Shown here piece after piece: positions 42,585 to 51,477 of a stretch of DNA of 64,000 nucleotides. A model generated the notes under the pieces. That model did not search any database, had not been told where the DNA came from, and saw only the letters and a list, made by a program, of their open reading frames with translations. The position numbers and the translations under genes were made by a program. Each line of letters starts with the position of its first letter. The first letter of the stretch is position 1. Source of the stretch: Micromonospora chalcea (GTDB taxonomy: Bacteria; Actinomycetota; Actinomycetes; Mycobacteriales; Micromonosporaceae). The stretch spans positions 1 to 64,000 of the forward strand of contig NZ_MAGP01000109.1 of the NCBI RefSeq assembly GCF_002926165.1, in the 5' to 3' direction.

Positions 42585-43955
42585 TCAGGGCTGAACGGGC
42601 ATCGTCCAGCAGTTGGAGTAGGCGGTCCGCCCGGCGAGCCGGTCGCTCATCCAGGCCACCGCGTCGCCCTGGTCGGTGATGAGCGGCACCAGGTGGTTGG
42701 TGAGGATCTTGTCGCCGAGATTGGGCAGGCTGATCGCCTGGTAGGTCACGTTGCCGCCCTTGCGGCACCAGTCGACAGCCAGTTGACGGGCCTGCCGGTG
42801 GGGCACGATGTCGTCCTGGATGCCTGTTGCCACACGTACCGGGCCGGTGGGCTTGAGCGTGCCGATGCGCTGCCGGTCGAGGACGGCCTGGGCCTCGGGC
42901 GAGGCGGCGATGACGGCGGTGAGGGAGCGGCCGCCGGTGATCCACTTGCTGCTCCTGGTGAACGCGTACCGGAGGATCGCGTCGCCGACGCACATGGTCG
43001 AGGTGTCCTTCAGCGCCGCCCGGCCGGTGTCGTTGACGGCGGCCTCGATGACGTCCCGCAGCGCCGGGTCGGACTGGGCGAAGCCGTTCAGCGACCACCC
43101 CAGCGCCCCCACCAGCGCGCTGCCGTCGATGCCGCCGATGACCGCGGTGAGGTCGGCGGGCGGCGCGCCGACGTAGGTGCCGGCGAGCGGCACGTCGGGC
43201 GCGTAGGTGGAGTGGAGCTCGGCGGCCGCGGCGCTGGCGCCCCCGCCCTGGCTGTATCCGTACAGACCGACGCGGGACTGGGCGGTGACCGATGCTCCGG
43301 GTACGGCGCGGGCGGCGCGGGCCGCGTCGAGCAGGGCGCGTCCCCCGTCGAGGCGGTTGACGTAGGTGTGCAGCCGGTCGGTCGCGCCCAGGCCGACGTA
43401 GTCGGTGACGACGACGGCCGCGCCGGTGGCGAGCAAACGATAGATCGCCAGGGCCTCGTAGCCGACGGACAGGGTGTCGCCGGTGAGCGTGAGCGGGTGT
43501 TGCAGCGAGAACGACGGCGCGCACTGGTCGCCCTGCCCCATGGTTCCGGAGGCGACGGCCACCACCGGGCGCGGGCCGGCGCCCCGCCACGCCGCCGACG
43601 GTTCGATGTAGGCGCCGGTCACCGCGACGGGCCGGCCGTTGGAGTCGGTGGACCGGTACATGAGCCGGGTGGCGGTGCCGGGCATCGGGCGGCCGTCGAG
43701 CCCGGGAATGCTCAGGCCGAGCGGCAGCGGCTCGGTGCGGATCAGCGTGCCGTTGGTGGCGGGCAGGTCGGCGGGCGGGTGGTAGAAGGCGGGGATGGTC
43801 ACGCCGCGGGAGACCACGGGCGTGGCGTCGTCGGCGGCTGCGGCTGCGCCGGATCCGGCCAGGTAGGTGGCTGCCGCCGCGGCGACGGCGAGGATCCGGA
43901 GGCCGATCGCGCGGCGGGCGGAGGGCGTGCGGGGACGGGTGTTCCTGCTGCTCAC
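42585..43955 (-). CDS. Secreted lipase-type alpha/beta hydrolase (LIP family)
   Basis: The 456-residue protein has a signal peptide (basic TRPRTPSARRAIGLR then ILAVAAAAATYLAGSGAAAAADD). The catalytic domain is of the secretory lipase (LIP) family: PVVAVASGTMGQGDQCAPS, VVVTDYVGLGATDRLHTYVN, nucleophile elbow GLYGYSQGGGAS, acid near GIQDDIVPHRQ, His near LTNHLVPL. GTG 43955 is chosen for AGGAG five bases upstream; GTG 43961 is two residues longer. It ends two bases from tsaE, tail to tail. Confidence 0.87.
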   Translation of the reverse strand: MSSRNTRPRTPSARRAIGLRILAVAAAAATYLAGSGAAAAADDATPVVSRGVTIPAFYHPPADLPATNGTLIRTEPLPLGLSIPGLDGRPMPGTATRLMYRSTDSNGRPVAVTGAYIEPSAAWRGAGPRPVVAVASGTMGQGDQCAPSFSLQHPLTLTGDTLSVGYEALAIYRLLATGAAVVVTDYVGLGATDRLHTYVNRLDGGRALLDAARAARAVPGASVTAQSRVGLYGYSQGGGASAAAAELHSTYAPDVPLAGTYVGAPPADLTAVIGGIDGSALVGALGWSLNGFAQSDPALRDVIEAAVNDTGRAALKDTSTMCVGDAILRYAFTRSSKWITGGRSLTAVIAASPEAQAVLDRQRIGTLKPTGPVRVATGIQDDIVPHRQARQLAVDWCRKGGNVTYQAISLPNLGDKILTNHLVPLITDQGDAVAWMSDRLAGRTAYSNCWTMPVQP

Positions 43956-44136
43956 GGGCACTCCTAGCGAGCATCGACGGTGGTGGATGCAAGCTAGCAG
44001 TGGTGGTGTGGCGTAAGTAACTTGCCAGTAGGTTACGCTCCGGTAACTTTTCCCGTCCAGTACCCGGCCCGGCCGCTGCCCGGGAGTGTCGGTCGCGGCT
44101 GGTAGGAAGATGGCGACCGACTAGGAGAGGTTGCCG

Positions 44137-44835
44137 ATGCCCGACGCCCCCACCCTGGACCTGCCGGCGCTGTTGCCGGAGGCCTGGCGTGCCGTGCTCA
44201 CCCCCCACCTCGACCCGGCCCGCACCGCCGCGCTGGCCGAGTTCGTCACCCGGGAGTACGCGACCGCCACCGTCTTCCCGCCGCTGGAGGACCTGTTCTC
44301 CGCCTACCGGCAGTGCGGGCCGGCCGACACGAGGGTGCTCATCCTCGGGCAGGACCCGTACCACAAGGCGGGCCAGGCGCACGGGCTGAGCTTCAGCGTC
44401 CGCGAGGGGGTGGCGGTCCCGCCGTCGCTGCGCAACGTCTTCAAGGAGATGAGCGAGGACCTGGGCGTGCCGAAGCCGCGCAGCGGCAACCTCGACGGCT
44501 GGGCCGCGCAGGGCGTCCTGCTGCTCAACTCGGTGCTGACCGTCCGGCAGGCCACCCCCGGCTCGCACGCGAACAAGGGCTGGGAGGAGTTCACCGACGC
44601 CACCATCCGGGCGCTCGACGCGCTCGACCAGCGCGTGGTCTTCCTGCTCTGGGGCGGCTACGCGCGCAAGAAGGCGGCGCTCGTGACCAACCCGCAGCAC
44701 GTGGTGCTGGAGGCCGGCCACCCGAGCCCGATGAACCCGCGCGGCTTCCTCGGCAGCCGCCCGTTCAGCGCGGCGAACAAGGCCCTGGCCGACGCGGGGC
44801 TGCCCACCATCGACTGGGAGCGCTCAGCCGGCTGA
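44137..44835 (+). CDS. ung: Uracil-DNA glycosylase
   Basis: Ung removes uracil from DNA in base excision repair. The 232-residue family 1 enzyme has the water-activating motif GQDPYHKAGQAHGLSFS, GVLLLNSVLTVRQATPGSHANKGWE, VVFLLWGGYARKK and the DNA-intercalation loop GHPSPMNPRGFLG. ATG 44137 has AGGAGAGG six bases upstream; a TTG at 44131 is less likely. Its last 12 bases overlap the end of the opposing XRE gene. Confidence 0.96.
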   Translation: MPDAPTLDLPALLPEAWRAVLTPHLDPARTAALAEFVTREYATATVFPPLEDLFSAYRQCGPADTRVLILGQDPYHKAGQAHGLSFSVREGVAVPPSLRNVFKEMSEDLGVPKPRSGNLDGWAAQGVLLLNSVLTVRQATPGSHANKGWEEFTDATIRALDALDQRVVFLLWGGYARKKAALVTNPQHVVLEAGHPSPMNPRGFLGSRPFSAANKALADAGLPTIDWERSAG

Positions 44836-45549
44836 CCCCTCCTGCGCCTCGCCCGCCGCGGCGAGGCGCCGGCGGTACCGGGACAGCAACTCGGCCGTAC
44901 GCCGGTCGGTCACCTCCACCTCGACCAGCGGCTCGACCGGGTACGTGCGTTCACCGAGGCGGACCTCGATGGGCTCGGGCAGTTCGTCGCACATCCGGGC
45001 CCGCAACTCGCCGAAGCGGGTCCGCCAGCGGTGCTCGCCCGGCTCTTCGGGCTCCGGGTGGATGCCGCCCCACACCTGCCATCGGGCGTCCCAGCGCTGC
45101 GCGCGGCCCCGCTCCAGGAACGCGGTGAACCGCGGGGAGTCCCGCCACCGCACGGCGATCTCGACCGCGTCCACCGGCAGCGGCGCGCCCTGCAGCAGTG
45201 CCGCCGTGCCGCCCGCCAGCACGTACGGCAGGTCGCCCAGCGCGTCGATGATCGGGTCCAGCCGGAGATGATCGATCCGCTCGGTCAGCGCGGTCCCGGC
45301 CATTTCGTCAAGCGCTGCGTCCAGGTGACTGTCCAGCGGCTCGACCTCGATCCGCAGTTGCCGATCCAGCGCGGCGAGCAGGCGTTCCGCAGTCGTCAGG
45401 CTGGGCAGCCGGTCGCCGCGCTCGATCCGGGCGACGGCGGCCTGGCTGATCCCGACCCGCGTGGCCAGGGCCTGCTGGGTGAGCCCGGCCATTTCCCGTT
45501 CGTGACGCAGGGTGCGGGCGATCTCCTGGACCAGGCGACTCTCCGTCAT
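44824..45549 (-). CDS. XRE-family regulator fused to nucleotidyltransferase-like domain
   Basis: The 241-residue protein opens with a helix-turn-helix (ARTLRHEREMAGLTQQALATRVGISQAAVARIERGDRLPSL, residues about 10-50). The C-terminal part, LPYVLAGGTAALLQGAPLPVDAVEIAVRW, looks like a nucleotidyltransferase/AbiEii-type fold (GG-TA-L-G pattern) in which the acidic DxD is altered to DAVE, so catalysis is doubtful. It may be a self-contained antitoxin/toxin-like regulator or a one-component sensor. A long inverted repeat (45575-45622) just upstream is a likely autoregulatory operator. I cannot name a family for the whole protein. Confidence 0.78.
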   Translation of the reverse strand: MTESRLVQEIARTLRHEREMAGLTQQALATRVGISQAAVARIERGDRLPSLTTAERLLAALDRQLRIEVEPLDSHLDAALDEMAGTALTERIDHLRLDPIIDALGDLPYVLAGGTAALLQGAPLPVDAVEIAVRWRDSPRFTAFLERGRAQRWDARWQVWGGIHPEPEEPGEHRWRTRFGELRARMCDELPEPIEVRLGERTYPVEPLVEVEVTDRRTAELLSRYRRRLAAAGEAQEGSAG

Positions 45550-45574
45550 CTCCGGAGGATGGCAGCCCGCCTTC

Positions 45575-45622
45575 GAGCGATATACCTGTGAGTCATGTTT
45601 ATGACCAAGCGGTATATCGCTC
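45575..45622. promoter_or_regulatory. 48-bp inverted repeat, probable operator of XRE gene
   Basis: GAGCGATATACC (45575-45586) and its exact complement GGTATATCGCTC (45611-45622) flank an inner TCAT-GTTT-ATGA. On the minus strand TTGGTC-N18-TATATC forms a promoter inside the repeat, so a repressor bound here would cover both -35 and -10 of the XRE gene. Confidence 0.65.
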
Positions 45623-45706
45623 TCAGGTCATCTCTTCCGGGGAGACGCTACGCACCGTGACCGGGCGAGCGGCGAGGGCGTGCCAGGGGTGGGCGGGGCG
45701 GACGGC

Positions 45707-45712
45707 TAGGCT
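45707..45712 (+). promoter_or_regulatory. TAGGCT -10 element, leaderless tsaB promoter
   Basis: TAGGCT is eight bases before the tsaB GTG at 45721, with no ribosome binding site between (GGCTTACC). Confidence 0.6.
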
Positions 45713-45720
45713 GGCTTACC

Positions 45721-46398
45721 GTGCTCGTACTCGTGGTGGACTCCTCGACGCCCGCGGTGACCGCGGCGCTGGCCGAGGTCTCGGCGGACGGCGTCGCGGT
45801 TCGTGCGTCCCGATGCACCGTCGACGCCCGCGCCCACGGCGAGCTGCTCGCGCCGCAGGTCGACGCCGTGCTCGCGGACGTCGGCGCGCGGCCCGCCGAC
45901 CTGACCGCGATCGTCGCCGGCCTCGGCCCGGGCCCGTTCACCGGGCTGCGGGTCGGGCTGGTCACCGCCGCCACCATGGGTCAGGTGCTCGGCGTCCCCA
46001 CGTACGGTGTCTGCTCGCTGGACGGGCTCGGCCACCCGGCGGCCGCCGGCGAGCCGGTGCTTGCGGCGAGCGACGCGCGGCGGCGGGAGATCTACTGGGC
46101 CGTCTACGACGGCGCCGGTCAGCGCCTCGTCGGGCCGGAGGTCGCCGCCCCGGCGGTCGTCGCGCAGCGGGCGCGCGACCTGGCGGTCAGCGTCGCGGTC
46201 GGCGACGGCGCGCACCGGTACGCGGACGTGCTCGGCCTGCCGGTGCGGGACGAGCCGCGCTACCCGGCCCCGCTGGCGCTGGCGCGTCTCGCCGCGCCGC
46301 GGATCCGCGCGGGCGCGCCCGGTGAGACGCTCACCCCGCTCTACCTGCGCCGCCCGGACGCGGTCGCCGCCACCGGCCACAAGCCGGTCCTGCCATGA
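45721..46398 (+). CDS. tsaB: tRNA t6A biosynthesis protein TsaB
   Basis: TsaB is the non-catalytic ASKHA-fold partner of TsaD. The 225-residue protein begins [20 protein letters not shown], has [40 protein letters not shown] and [16 protein letters not shown]. The start is GTG 45721. It overlaps rimI by four bases and forms the tsaB-rimI-tsaD operon. Confidence 0.95.
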   Translation: MLVLVVDSSTPAVTAALAEVSADGVAVRASRCTVDARAHGELLAPQVDAVLADVGARPADLTAIVAGLGPGPFTGLRVGLVTAATMGQVLGVPTYGVCSLDGLGHPAAAGEPVLAASDARRREIYWAVYDGAGQRLVGPEVAAPAVVAQRARDLAVSVAVGDGAHRYADVLGLPVRDEPRYPAPLALARLAAPRIRAGAPGETLTPLYLRRPDAVAATGHKPVLP

Positions 46399-46838
46399 GG
46401 CTGGGCCGGTTCCGCTGGTGGCACGTCGAGGAGGTGCTGCCCATCGAGGCGGACCTGTTCGGCGCCGAGCAGTGGTCGGCGGCGATGTTCTGGAACGAAC
46501 TCGCCAACGGCCACTTCTACCTCGCCGCCACCGACGACGACGGCACCGTGCTCGGCTACGCCGGGCTGGCCGTCTACCCGCCCGACGAGGCGTGGGTGCA
46601 GAACGTCGCGGTCCGCCGGGACGCGCAGCGGCGGGGCATCGGCCGGCTGCTGCTGGAGGCGCTGCTCGCCGAGACGGCCCGGCGCGGCGTCCGCAGCACG
46701 TTGCTGGAGGTCGCCGCGGACAACGCCCCGGCGCAGCGGCTCTACGCCGGCTACGGCTTCGAGCCGATCGGCGTACGGCGCGGCTACTACCAACCGAGCA
46801 ACACCGACGCGCTGGTCATGCAGCGCAACGAGGACTGA
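46395..46838 (+). CDS. rimI: Ribosomal protein S18-alanine N-acetyltransferase RimI
   Basis: The 147-residue GNAT acetyltransferase has [24 protein letters not shown], the acetyl-CoA pyrophosphate loop (RxxGxG), [29 protein letters not shown], typical of RimI. It acetylates the N-terminus of S18 and, by its fixed place between tsaB and tsaD, perhaps other proteins. It starts at ATG 46395 overlapping the tsaB stop. Confidence 0.92.
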   Translation: MRLGRFRWWHVEEVLPIEADLFGAEQWSAAMFWNELANGHFYLAATDDDGTVLGYAGLAVYPPDEAWVQNVAVRRDAQRRGIGRLLLEALLAETARRGVRSTLLEVAADNAPAQRLYAGYGFEPIGVRRGYYQPSNTDALVMQRNED

Positions 46839-46843
46839 CGCGC

Positions 46844-47890
46844 ATGGCTGACGAACCACTGATCCTCGGCATCGAGACCTCCTGCGACGAGACCGGCGTG
46901 GGCATCGTGCGCGGGCACACGCTGCTCGCCGACGCGCTCGCCTCCAGCGTCGAGGAGCACGCCCGGTTCGGCGGCGTGGTGCCCGAGGTGGCCAGCCGCG
47001 CCCACCTGGAGGCGATCGTGCCGACCATGGACCGGGCGCTGCGCGAGGCAGGCGTCACCATCGCCGACATCGACGCCATCGCCGTGACCTCCGGGCCGGG
47101 CCTGGCCGGCGCCCTGCTCGTCGGGGTCGCCGCCGCCAAGGGGTACGCGGTCGCGGCGGAAAAGCCGGTGTACGGGGTGAACCACCTCGCCGCGCACGTC
47201 GCTGTGGACACGCTCGAACACGGCCCGCTGCCCGAGCCCGCCATCGCGCTGCTGGTCTCCGGCGGCCACTCCTCGCTGCTGCGCGTCGACGACCTGGCCC
47301 GCGACGTCGTACCGCTCGGCGCCACCATCGACGACGCGGCCGGCGAGGCGTTCGACAAGGTGGCCCGGCTGCTCGGGCTGCCGTTCCCGGGCGGACCGTA
47401 CATCGACCGCGAGGCGCGTGCCGGTGACCCGGCGGCGATCGCCTTCCCGCGCGGGCTGACCGCCGCGAAGGACCTGGTCGGGCACCGGTTCGACTTCTCC
47501 TTCTCGGGTCTGAAGACGGCGGTGGCCCGCTGGGTGGAGGCGCGGCAGCGGGCCGGTGAGCCGGTCCCGGTCGCCGACGTGGCGGCGTCCTTCCAGGAGG
47601 CGGTCTGCGACGTGCTGGTCGGCAAGGCGATCGACGCCTGCCGCACCAGCGGCATCGACACGCTGGTGATCGGCGGCGGAGTGGCAGCCAACTCCCGGCT
47701 GCGGGCGATGGCCGAGCAGCGGGCCGGCAAGCACGGCATCCGGGTGCGTACGCCCCGGCCGAAGCTCTGCACGGACAACGGCGCGATGGTGGCCGCGCTC
47801 GGCTCGCACCTGGTCGCCGCGGGCGTCGCGCCGAGCCGGCTGGACCTGCCGGCCGACTCGGCGATGCCGCTGACAGTGGTCAGTGTGTGA
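46844..47890 (+). CDS. tsaD: tRNA N6-adenosine threonylcarbamoyltransferase TsaD
   Basis: TsaD transfers threonylcarbamoyl to A37 of ANN-decoding tRNAs. The 348-residue ASKHA protein has [16 protein letters not shown], the metal ligands in [11 protein letters not shown] (HxxxH), [37 protein letters not shown] and [16 protein letters not shown] 46844 gives the standard N-terminus. Five bases separate it from rimI. Confidence 0.97.
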   Translation: MADEPLILGIETSCDETGVGIVRGHTLLADALASSVEEHARFGGVVPEVASRAHLEAIVPTMDRALREAGVTIADIDAIAVTSGPGLAGALLVGVAAAKGYAVAAEKPVYGVNHLAAHVAVDTLEHGPLPEPAIALLVSGGHSSLLRVDDLARDVVPLGATIDDAAGEAFDKVARLLGLPFPGGPYIDREARAGDPAAIAFPRGLTAAKDLVGHRFDFSFSGLKTAVARWVEARQRAGEPVPVADVAASFQEAVCDVLVGKAIDACRTSGIDTLVIGGGVAANSRLRAMAEQRAGKHGIRVRTPRPKLCTDNGAMVAALGSHLVAAGVAPSRLDLPADSAMPLTVVSV

Positions 47891-47906
47891 GCGGGGAGGA
47901 ACCGAC

Positions 47907-48161
47907 ATGATCGTCCGGATGTGGGAGGCCAAGGCCGAGTCGTACGGCTTCGCCGACCTGATCACCTGGGTCTGCGAGACCGCGCTGCCCGAGTTCGAGC
48001 ACGACCCGATGCACGTCTCCAGCGAGGTGTTCTCCTCCACCGACCACCGGCTCGTGGTCATCTCCAAGTGGCGGAACAACCCCCGGGAACTGCCCGAGCC
48101 ACCGGCGCGCCTGATCGCCCGCCCGCCGCACAGCTGGGACTTCGCCCAGGTCGACCGCTGA
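47907..48161 (+). CDS. Small conserved protein, possibly ABM-like
   Basis: The 84-residue protein reads MIVRMWEAKAESYGFADLITWVCETALPEFEHDPMHVSSEVFSSTDHRLVVISKWRNNPRELPEPP. The MIVRMWEAK opening and the strand-helix-strand order resemble antibiotic-biosynthesis-monooxygenase (ABM) dimeric barrels, but conserved active residues cannot be assigned. A strong GGGGAGGA lies six bases upstream of ATG 47907, directly after tsaD, so it probably belongs to that operon. Confidence 0.78.
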   Translation: MIVRMWEAKAESYGFADLITWVCETALPEFEHDPMHVSSEVFSSTDHRLVVISKWRNNPRELPEPPARLIARPPHSWDFAQVDR

Positions 48162-48192
48162 CGCCGCCGTCCCGCTAGGAGCGGCGGGTCAG
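48158..48192. terminator. Imperfect hairpin at convergent gene ends
   Basis: CTGAC-G-CCGCCG (48158-48169) can pair with CGGCGGGTCAG (48182-48192) with a bulge, covering both stop codons of the small conserved gene and the opposing DUF4142 gene. Confidence 0.35.
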
Positions 48193-48912
48193 CCGCCAGG
48201 TGGCGTACCCGCCGGTGCCGAGCGCGATCAGGAACACCGCCCACACCAGGCCGGTGCCGACCTGGAGCCCACCGCCGCTGCCCACGTTGGCCTGGGCGGC
48301 GGCGACGAGCGAGTCGCTCTGCGCGGGCGGCAGCGCGGCCGGCGGCAACTGCTGCCAGCGCACCAGCCCGGTGCTCTCCAGCATGGTCATGTGGTCGTTG
48401 ACGAACTTGTTGGCGTCCTCGGCCAGCTTCCGCACGATCGGGTCGCGGGTGCTGGCCCGGACCGCGCCGATCACCGGAAAGATCTTGCCGTGGGCGACCC
48501 GCAGCCGGGTGACGAAGATCTGGTCGAACCGGGCGCCGGTGGCGTTCCGCATCTCGGTCAGCCACCCCTGCTGCTCTGCCGTCGGATCCGTCGGCAGGGT
48601 GGCGCCGAGCTTGTTGGCCGCCTCGACCACCAGCTGGTCCAGCTCCGCGTGCTGCTTGGCGATCTCCGCGCCGACCTCGCGTACCCGGGCGGACTGGCCC
48701 TTCTCGGCCGCCATCTGCCCGGCCGGCATCTCCCACAGCCCGGCCAGCCGTACGCCGTTGAGCAGCGTCATGTCGGCGGCGTTCATCTGCACGCCGGGGT
48801 TGGGCGCGGCCTGCGCCGTCCCGGGAACGACGCCGATCCCCGCGCCCAGCGCGGCGAGCAGCAGTACCACCCGGTGCGCCAGCTTGCGGCGTGCGGATTC
48901 CAGCGATGCCAT
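48175..48912 (-). CDS. Secreted DUF4142 protein with C-terminal membrane anchor
   Basis: The 245-residue protein has a signal peptide (RRKLAHRVVLLLAALGAGIGVVPGTAQAAP), a four-helix DUF4142 domain (MTLLNGVRLAGLWEMPAGQMAAEKGQSARVREVGAEIAKQHAELDQLVVEAA ... FVTRLRVAHGKIFPVIGAVRAST) related to ferritin-like bundles, and a C-terminal transmembrane segment (VGTGLVWAVFLIALGTGGYATW) with a basic end. No metal ligands stand out beyond scattered His. ATG 48912 follows GAGGAGG. Function is unknown. Confidence 0.83.
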   Translation of the reverse strand: MASLESARRKLAHRVVLLLAALGAGIGVVPGTAQAAPNPGVQMNAADMTLLNGVRLAGLWEMPAGQMAAEKGQSARVREVGAEIAKQHAELDQLVVEAANKLGATLPTDPTAEQQGWLTEMRNATGARFDQIFVTRLRVAHGKIFPVIGAVRASTRDPIVRKLAEDANKFVNDHMTMLESTGLVRWQQLPPAALPPAQSDSLVAAAQANVGSGGGLQVGTGLVWAVFLIALGTGGYATWRLTRRS

Positions 48913-49010
48913 GGTTGCGGTGCCTCCTCGGTCCGGACCGGTACGCGGGGTCGTGGACGGCCGCGCAAGCCGGCCGCCCGTCCGCACACTGGTACGGATC
49001 ACCGGGCCGA

Positions 49011-50198
49011 TCAGTTCAGCGGATCGGCGAGGAGTCGTTCGAACGCCAGCTCGGCGGCGCCGATCAGCGCCGCGTCGTCGCCCAGCTTCGGGGTACGCAG
49101 CCGCACGTGCTCCAGGCACGCGGGCAGCCCGTTGGAGTTGAGCCGGCTGCGCACCTGCGCGGCGGAGGCCAGGTAGAGGTCACGCATGGTGCCGCCGAAG
49201 ATGACCATCTCCGGGTTGAAGATGTTCACCAGGTTCGCGACGCCGAAGCCGAGCCAGTCGCCGGCCTGCCGTACCGCGGTCTGCGCGCGGGCGTCGCCCC
49301 GGTCGGCGGCGTCGGCCACGGCGAGCAGCGCGTCCCGGCCGCGTGCCTCGGACCGGCCGGCGGCGCGCAGCAGCCCGTGCTCGCCGATCTCGGTCTCCCA
49401 GCAGCCGCGCCGGCCGCAGTCGCAGCGCACCCCGTCGCGGACCACCACCATGTGGCCCACCTCGCCGCCGTAGCCGCCGTGCCCCCTCAGCCGCCGCCCT
49501 CCCGCGATGATGCCCGCGCCCACACCGACGTCGCCGTAGATGTAGATGACGTTGTCGCAGCCGACCGCCGCGCCCCGGGCGTGCTCGGCGTACGCGGCCA
49601 CGTCGGCCACGTTGCCCACCGTGATCGGTACGTCTATCCCCAGCTCGACGGCGAGCGCCGCACCGATCGGCTCGTCCACCCAGCCGGTGGTGGGGCTGAG
49701 CCGGACCAGCCCGTCCTCGCGGCGGACCATGCCGCACACCGCCACGCCGGCGCCGACGCAGATCGCGTCCGGCGGCACCGACTGGTGCATCTCCTTGACC
49801 GCGCCGGCGAGCAGCGGGGCGGCCTCCCCGGCGACCAGGTTGCGCGGCCGGTCCATCTCCCGGCGGTCGAGCACCTCACCGCCGAGTCCGACCCGCGCGG
49901 CCCGCAGCCGGTCCACCTCGACGCTGTACGCGTAGGCGTAGACCCGCCCCGACTCGGGCCGGACGACGAGTGACGGTCGTCCGGCCCGGCCGGTCTCCTT
50001 CGGCGTCCCCTCGCTGACCAGACCGGCGCCGGCCAGGTCCGCGGTCAGCGCGCCGATGGTGCTGCGATTGAGTCCGAGCGCGGTGGTCAGCTCGGCGCGG
50101 GTGGTGGCCCCGTGGACGTGCACGTATCGGAGCAATGCGCCCAGGTTCTGCCGACGGATCTCGTCCTGACTGGGGCCCGCGCGCATTGCCACTGCCAT
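49011..50198 (-). CDS. ROK-family transcriptional regulator
   Basis: The 395-residue protein joins a winged helix (RRQNLGALLRYVHVHGATTRAELTTALGLNRSTIGALTADLAGAGLV) to a ROK sugar-binding domain with AEHARGAAVGCDNVIYIYGDVGVGAGII, the zinc site CDCGRRGCWE preceded by GEVGHM, and FGVANLVNIFNPEMVIFGG. It lies 19 bases after the sugar permease gene in the same direction, so it is probably the local regulator of this transporter, responding to the sugar or its phosphate. A second start at ATG 50186 is possible. Confidence 0.9.
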   Translation of the reverse strand: MAVAMRAGPSQDEIRRQNLGALLRYVHVHGATTRAELTTALGLNRSTIGALTADLAGAGLVSEGTPKETGRAGRPSLVVRPESGRVYAYAYSVEVDRLRAARVGLGGEVLDRREMDRPRNLVAGEAAPLLAGAVKEMHQSVPPDAICVGAGVAVCGMVRREDGLVRLSPTTGWVDEPIGAALAVELGIDVPITVGNVADVAAYAEHARGAAVGCDNVIYIYGDVGVGAGIIAGGRRLRGHGGYGGEVGHMVVVRDGVRCDCGRRGCWETEIGEHGLLRAAGRSEARGRDALLAVADAADRGDARAQTAVRQAGDWLGFGVANLVNIFNPEMVIFGGTMRDLYLASAAQVRSRLNSNGLPACLEHVRLRTPKLGDDAALIGAAELAFERLLADPLN

Positions 50199-50217
50199 GG
50201 TGTTTCCGTACCCCTGC

Positions 50218-51477
50218 TCAGCGGTTGCCGGTCGCGGCGGCCCGCCGACGCGAGAGCGCGTCGATGGTCGCCGCGGCGAGCAGCACCACGCCGGTGACCA
50301 CGTACTTGACGCCCGAGCTGTATCCCATCAGTCCCATACCGTTGTCGATGACCGCGACCACCGCGCCTCCGAGCACGGCGTCGAGGACCCGGCCCTTGCC
50401 GCCGAAGAGGCTGGTGCCACCGATCACCGCCGCGCCGACGGCGTAGAGCAGTACGTTACTGCCCCCGGTGTTGGGGTCGACCGAGTTGCCCCTGCTGGCG
50501 GCCACGATGCCACCGATGGCGGCCATCGAGGAGCAGATGACGAAGACGGAGATACGGATCCGGTCGACGTTGATGCCGGCCCGGCGGGCCGCCTCGGCGT
50601 TGCCGCCGACCGCGTAGATGTGCCGCCCGTAGCTGGTGCGCTGGAGCACGAACGTCCAGACGATCAGCAGCACCGCGATGATCGGCACCACGATCGGCAC
50701 GCCCTTGAGCGAGGTGATCAGCACGTTGCGGCTGCGCTCCAGGTTGAGGACGTAGACCGCCACGCCGAGGATCACGGCCAGGCCGGCGATCCGCGCGCCG
50801 ACCACCGTGAGCGGGTCGGTGAGCAGGCCACGGGCGGCCCGGTTGCGGTACCGGAGCAACTGCACTGCCGCGTACCCGGCGACGGCCACCGCGGCGAGCG
50901 CCCAGCCCAGCGCCGGGGAGAGGTTGCGGTTGGCGATCGCGACGAGCACGTCGTCGCGGATCGCGATGTTGGCGCCCTCGTCCATCAGCGTCAGCACGAC
51001 ACCCTGGAAGGCGAGGAACCCGGCGAGCGTCACCACGAAGGACGGGATGCCGACCTTGGCGACCAGCAGGCCCAGCACGGTGCCGATCACCAGACCGGTG
51101 ACGACGGCGGCGAGCACCGCCACGTACCAGGGGTAGCCGAGCACGGTGACCACGTTGGCCAGGATCGCTGCGCAGACGCCGCTGGCGAAGCCGGCGGAGA
51201 GGTCGATCTCGCCGAGCAGCAGGACGAAGACCAGGCCCATGGCGATGAGCGTGACCGCCGCGCCCTGGGTGAACAGGTTCGCCAGGTTGCCGGCGGTGAA
51301 GAACGACGGGCGGGCGATCGAGAAGCCCACCGCCAGCGCCACGAGCATGACCACCGCGGGGAGCGCGCCGATGTCGCCGCCGCGTACCCGGCGCCAGTAG
51401 TTGTTCACGTGGCTGTTCAGGGTCGGTGTCGGCGCGACGCCGGCCGGGCCTTCCTTCTTCACGACGATGGCGGTCAT
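50218..51477 (-). CDS. Sugar ABC transporter permease (XylH/RbsC type)
   Basis: The 419-residue protein has roughly ten hydrophobic segments and the BPD_transp_2 marks AVTLIAMGLVFVLLLGEIDLSAG, LVAKVGIPSFVVTLAGFLAFQGV, YGRHIYAVGGNAEAARRAGI and VIGGTSLFGGKGRVLDAVLG. It is closest to xylose-type (XylH) permeases by its size and its long insert between helices. Its ATG overlaps the ATPase stop. Confidence 0.92.
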   Translation of the reverse strand: MTAIVVKKEGPAGVAPTPTLNSHVNNYWRRVRGGDIGALPAVVMLVALAVGFSIARPSFFTAGNLANLFTQGAAVTLIAMGLVFVLLLGEIDLSAGFASGVCAAILANVVTVLGYPWYVAVLAAVVTGLVIGTVLGLLVAKVGIPSFVVTLAGFLAFQGVVLTLMDEGANIAIRDDVLVAIANRNLSPALGWALAAVAVAGYAAVQLLRYRNRAARGLLTDPLTVVGARIAGLAVILGVAVYVLNLERSRNVLITSLKGVPIVVPIIAVLLIVWTFVLQRTSYGRHIYAVGGNAEAARRAGINVDRIRISVFVICSSMAAIGGIVAASRGNSVDPNTGGSNVLLYAVGAAVIGGTSLFGGKGRVLDAVLGGAVVAVIDNGMGLMGYSSGVKYVVTGVVLLAAATIDALSRRRAAATGNR

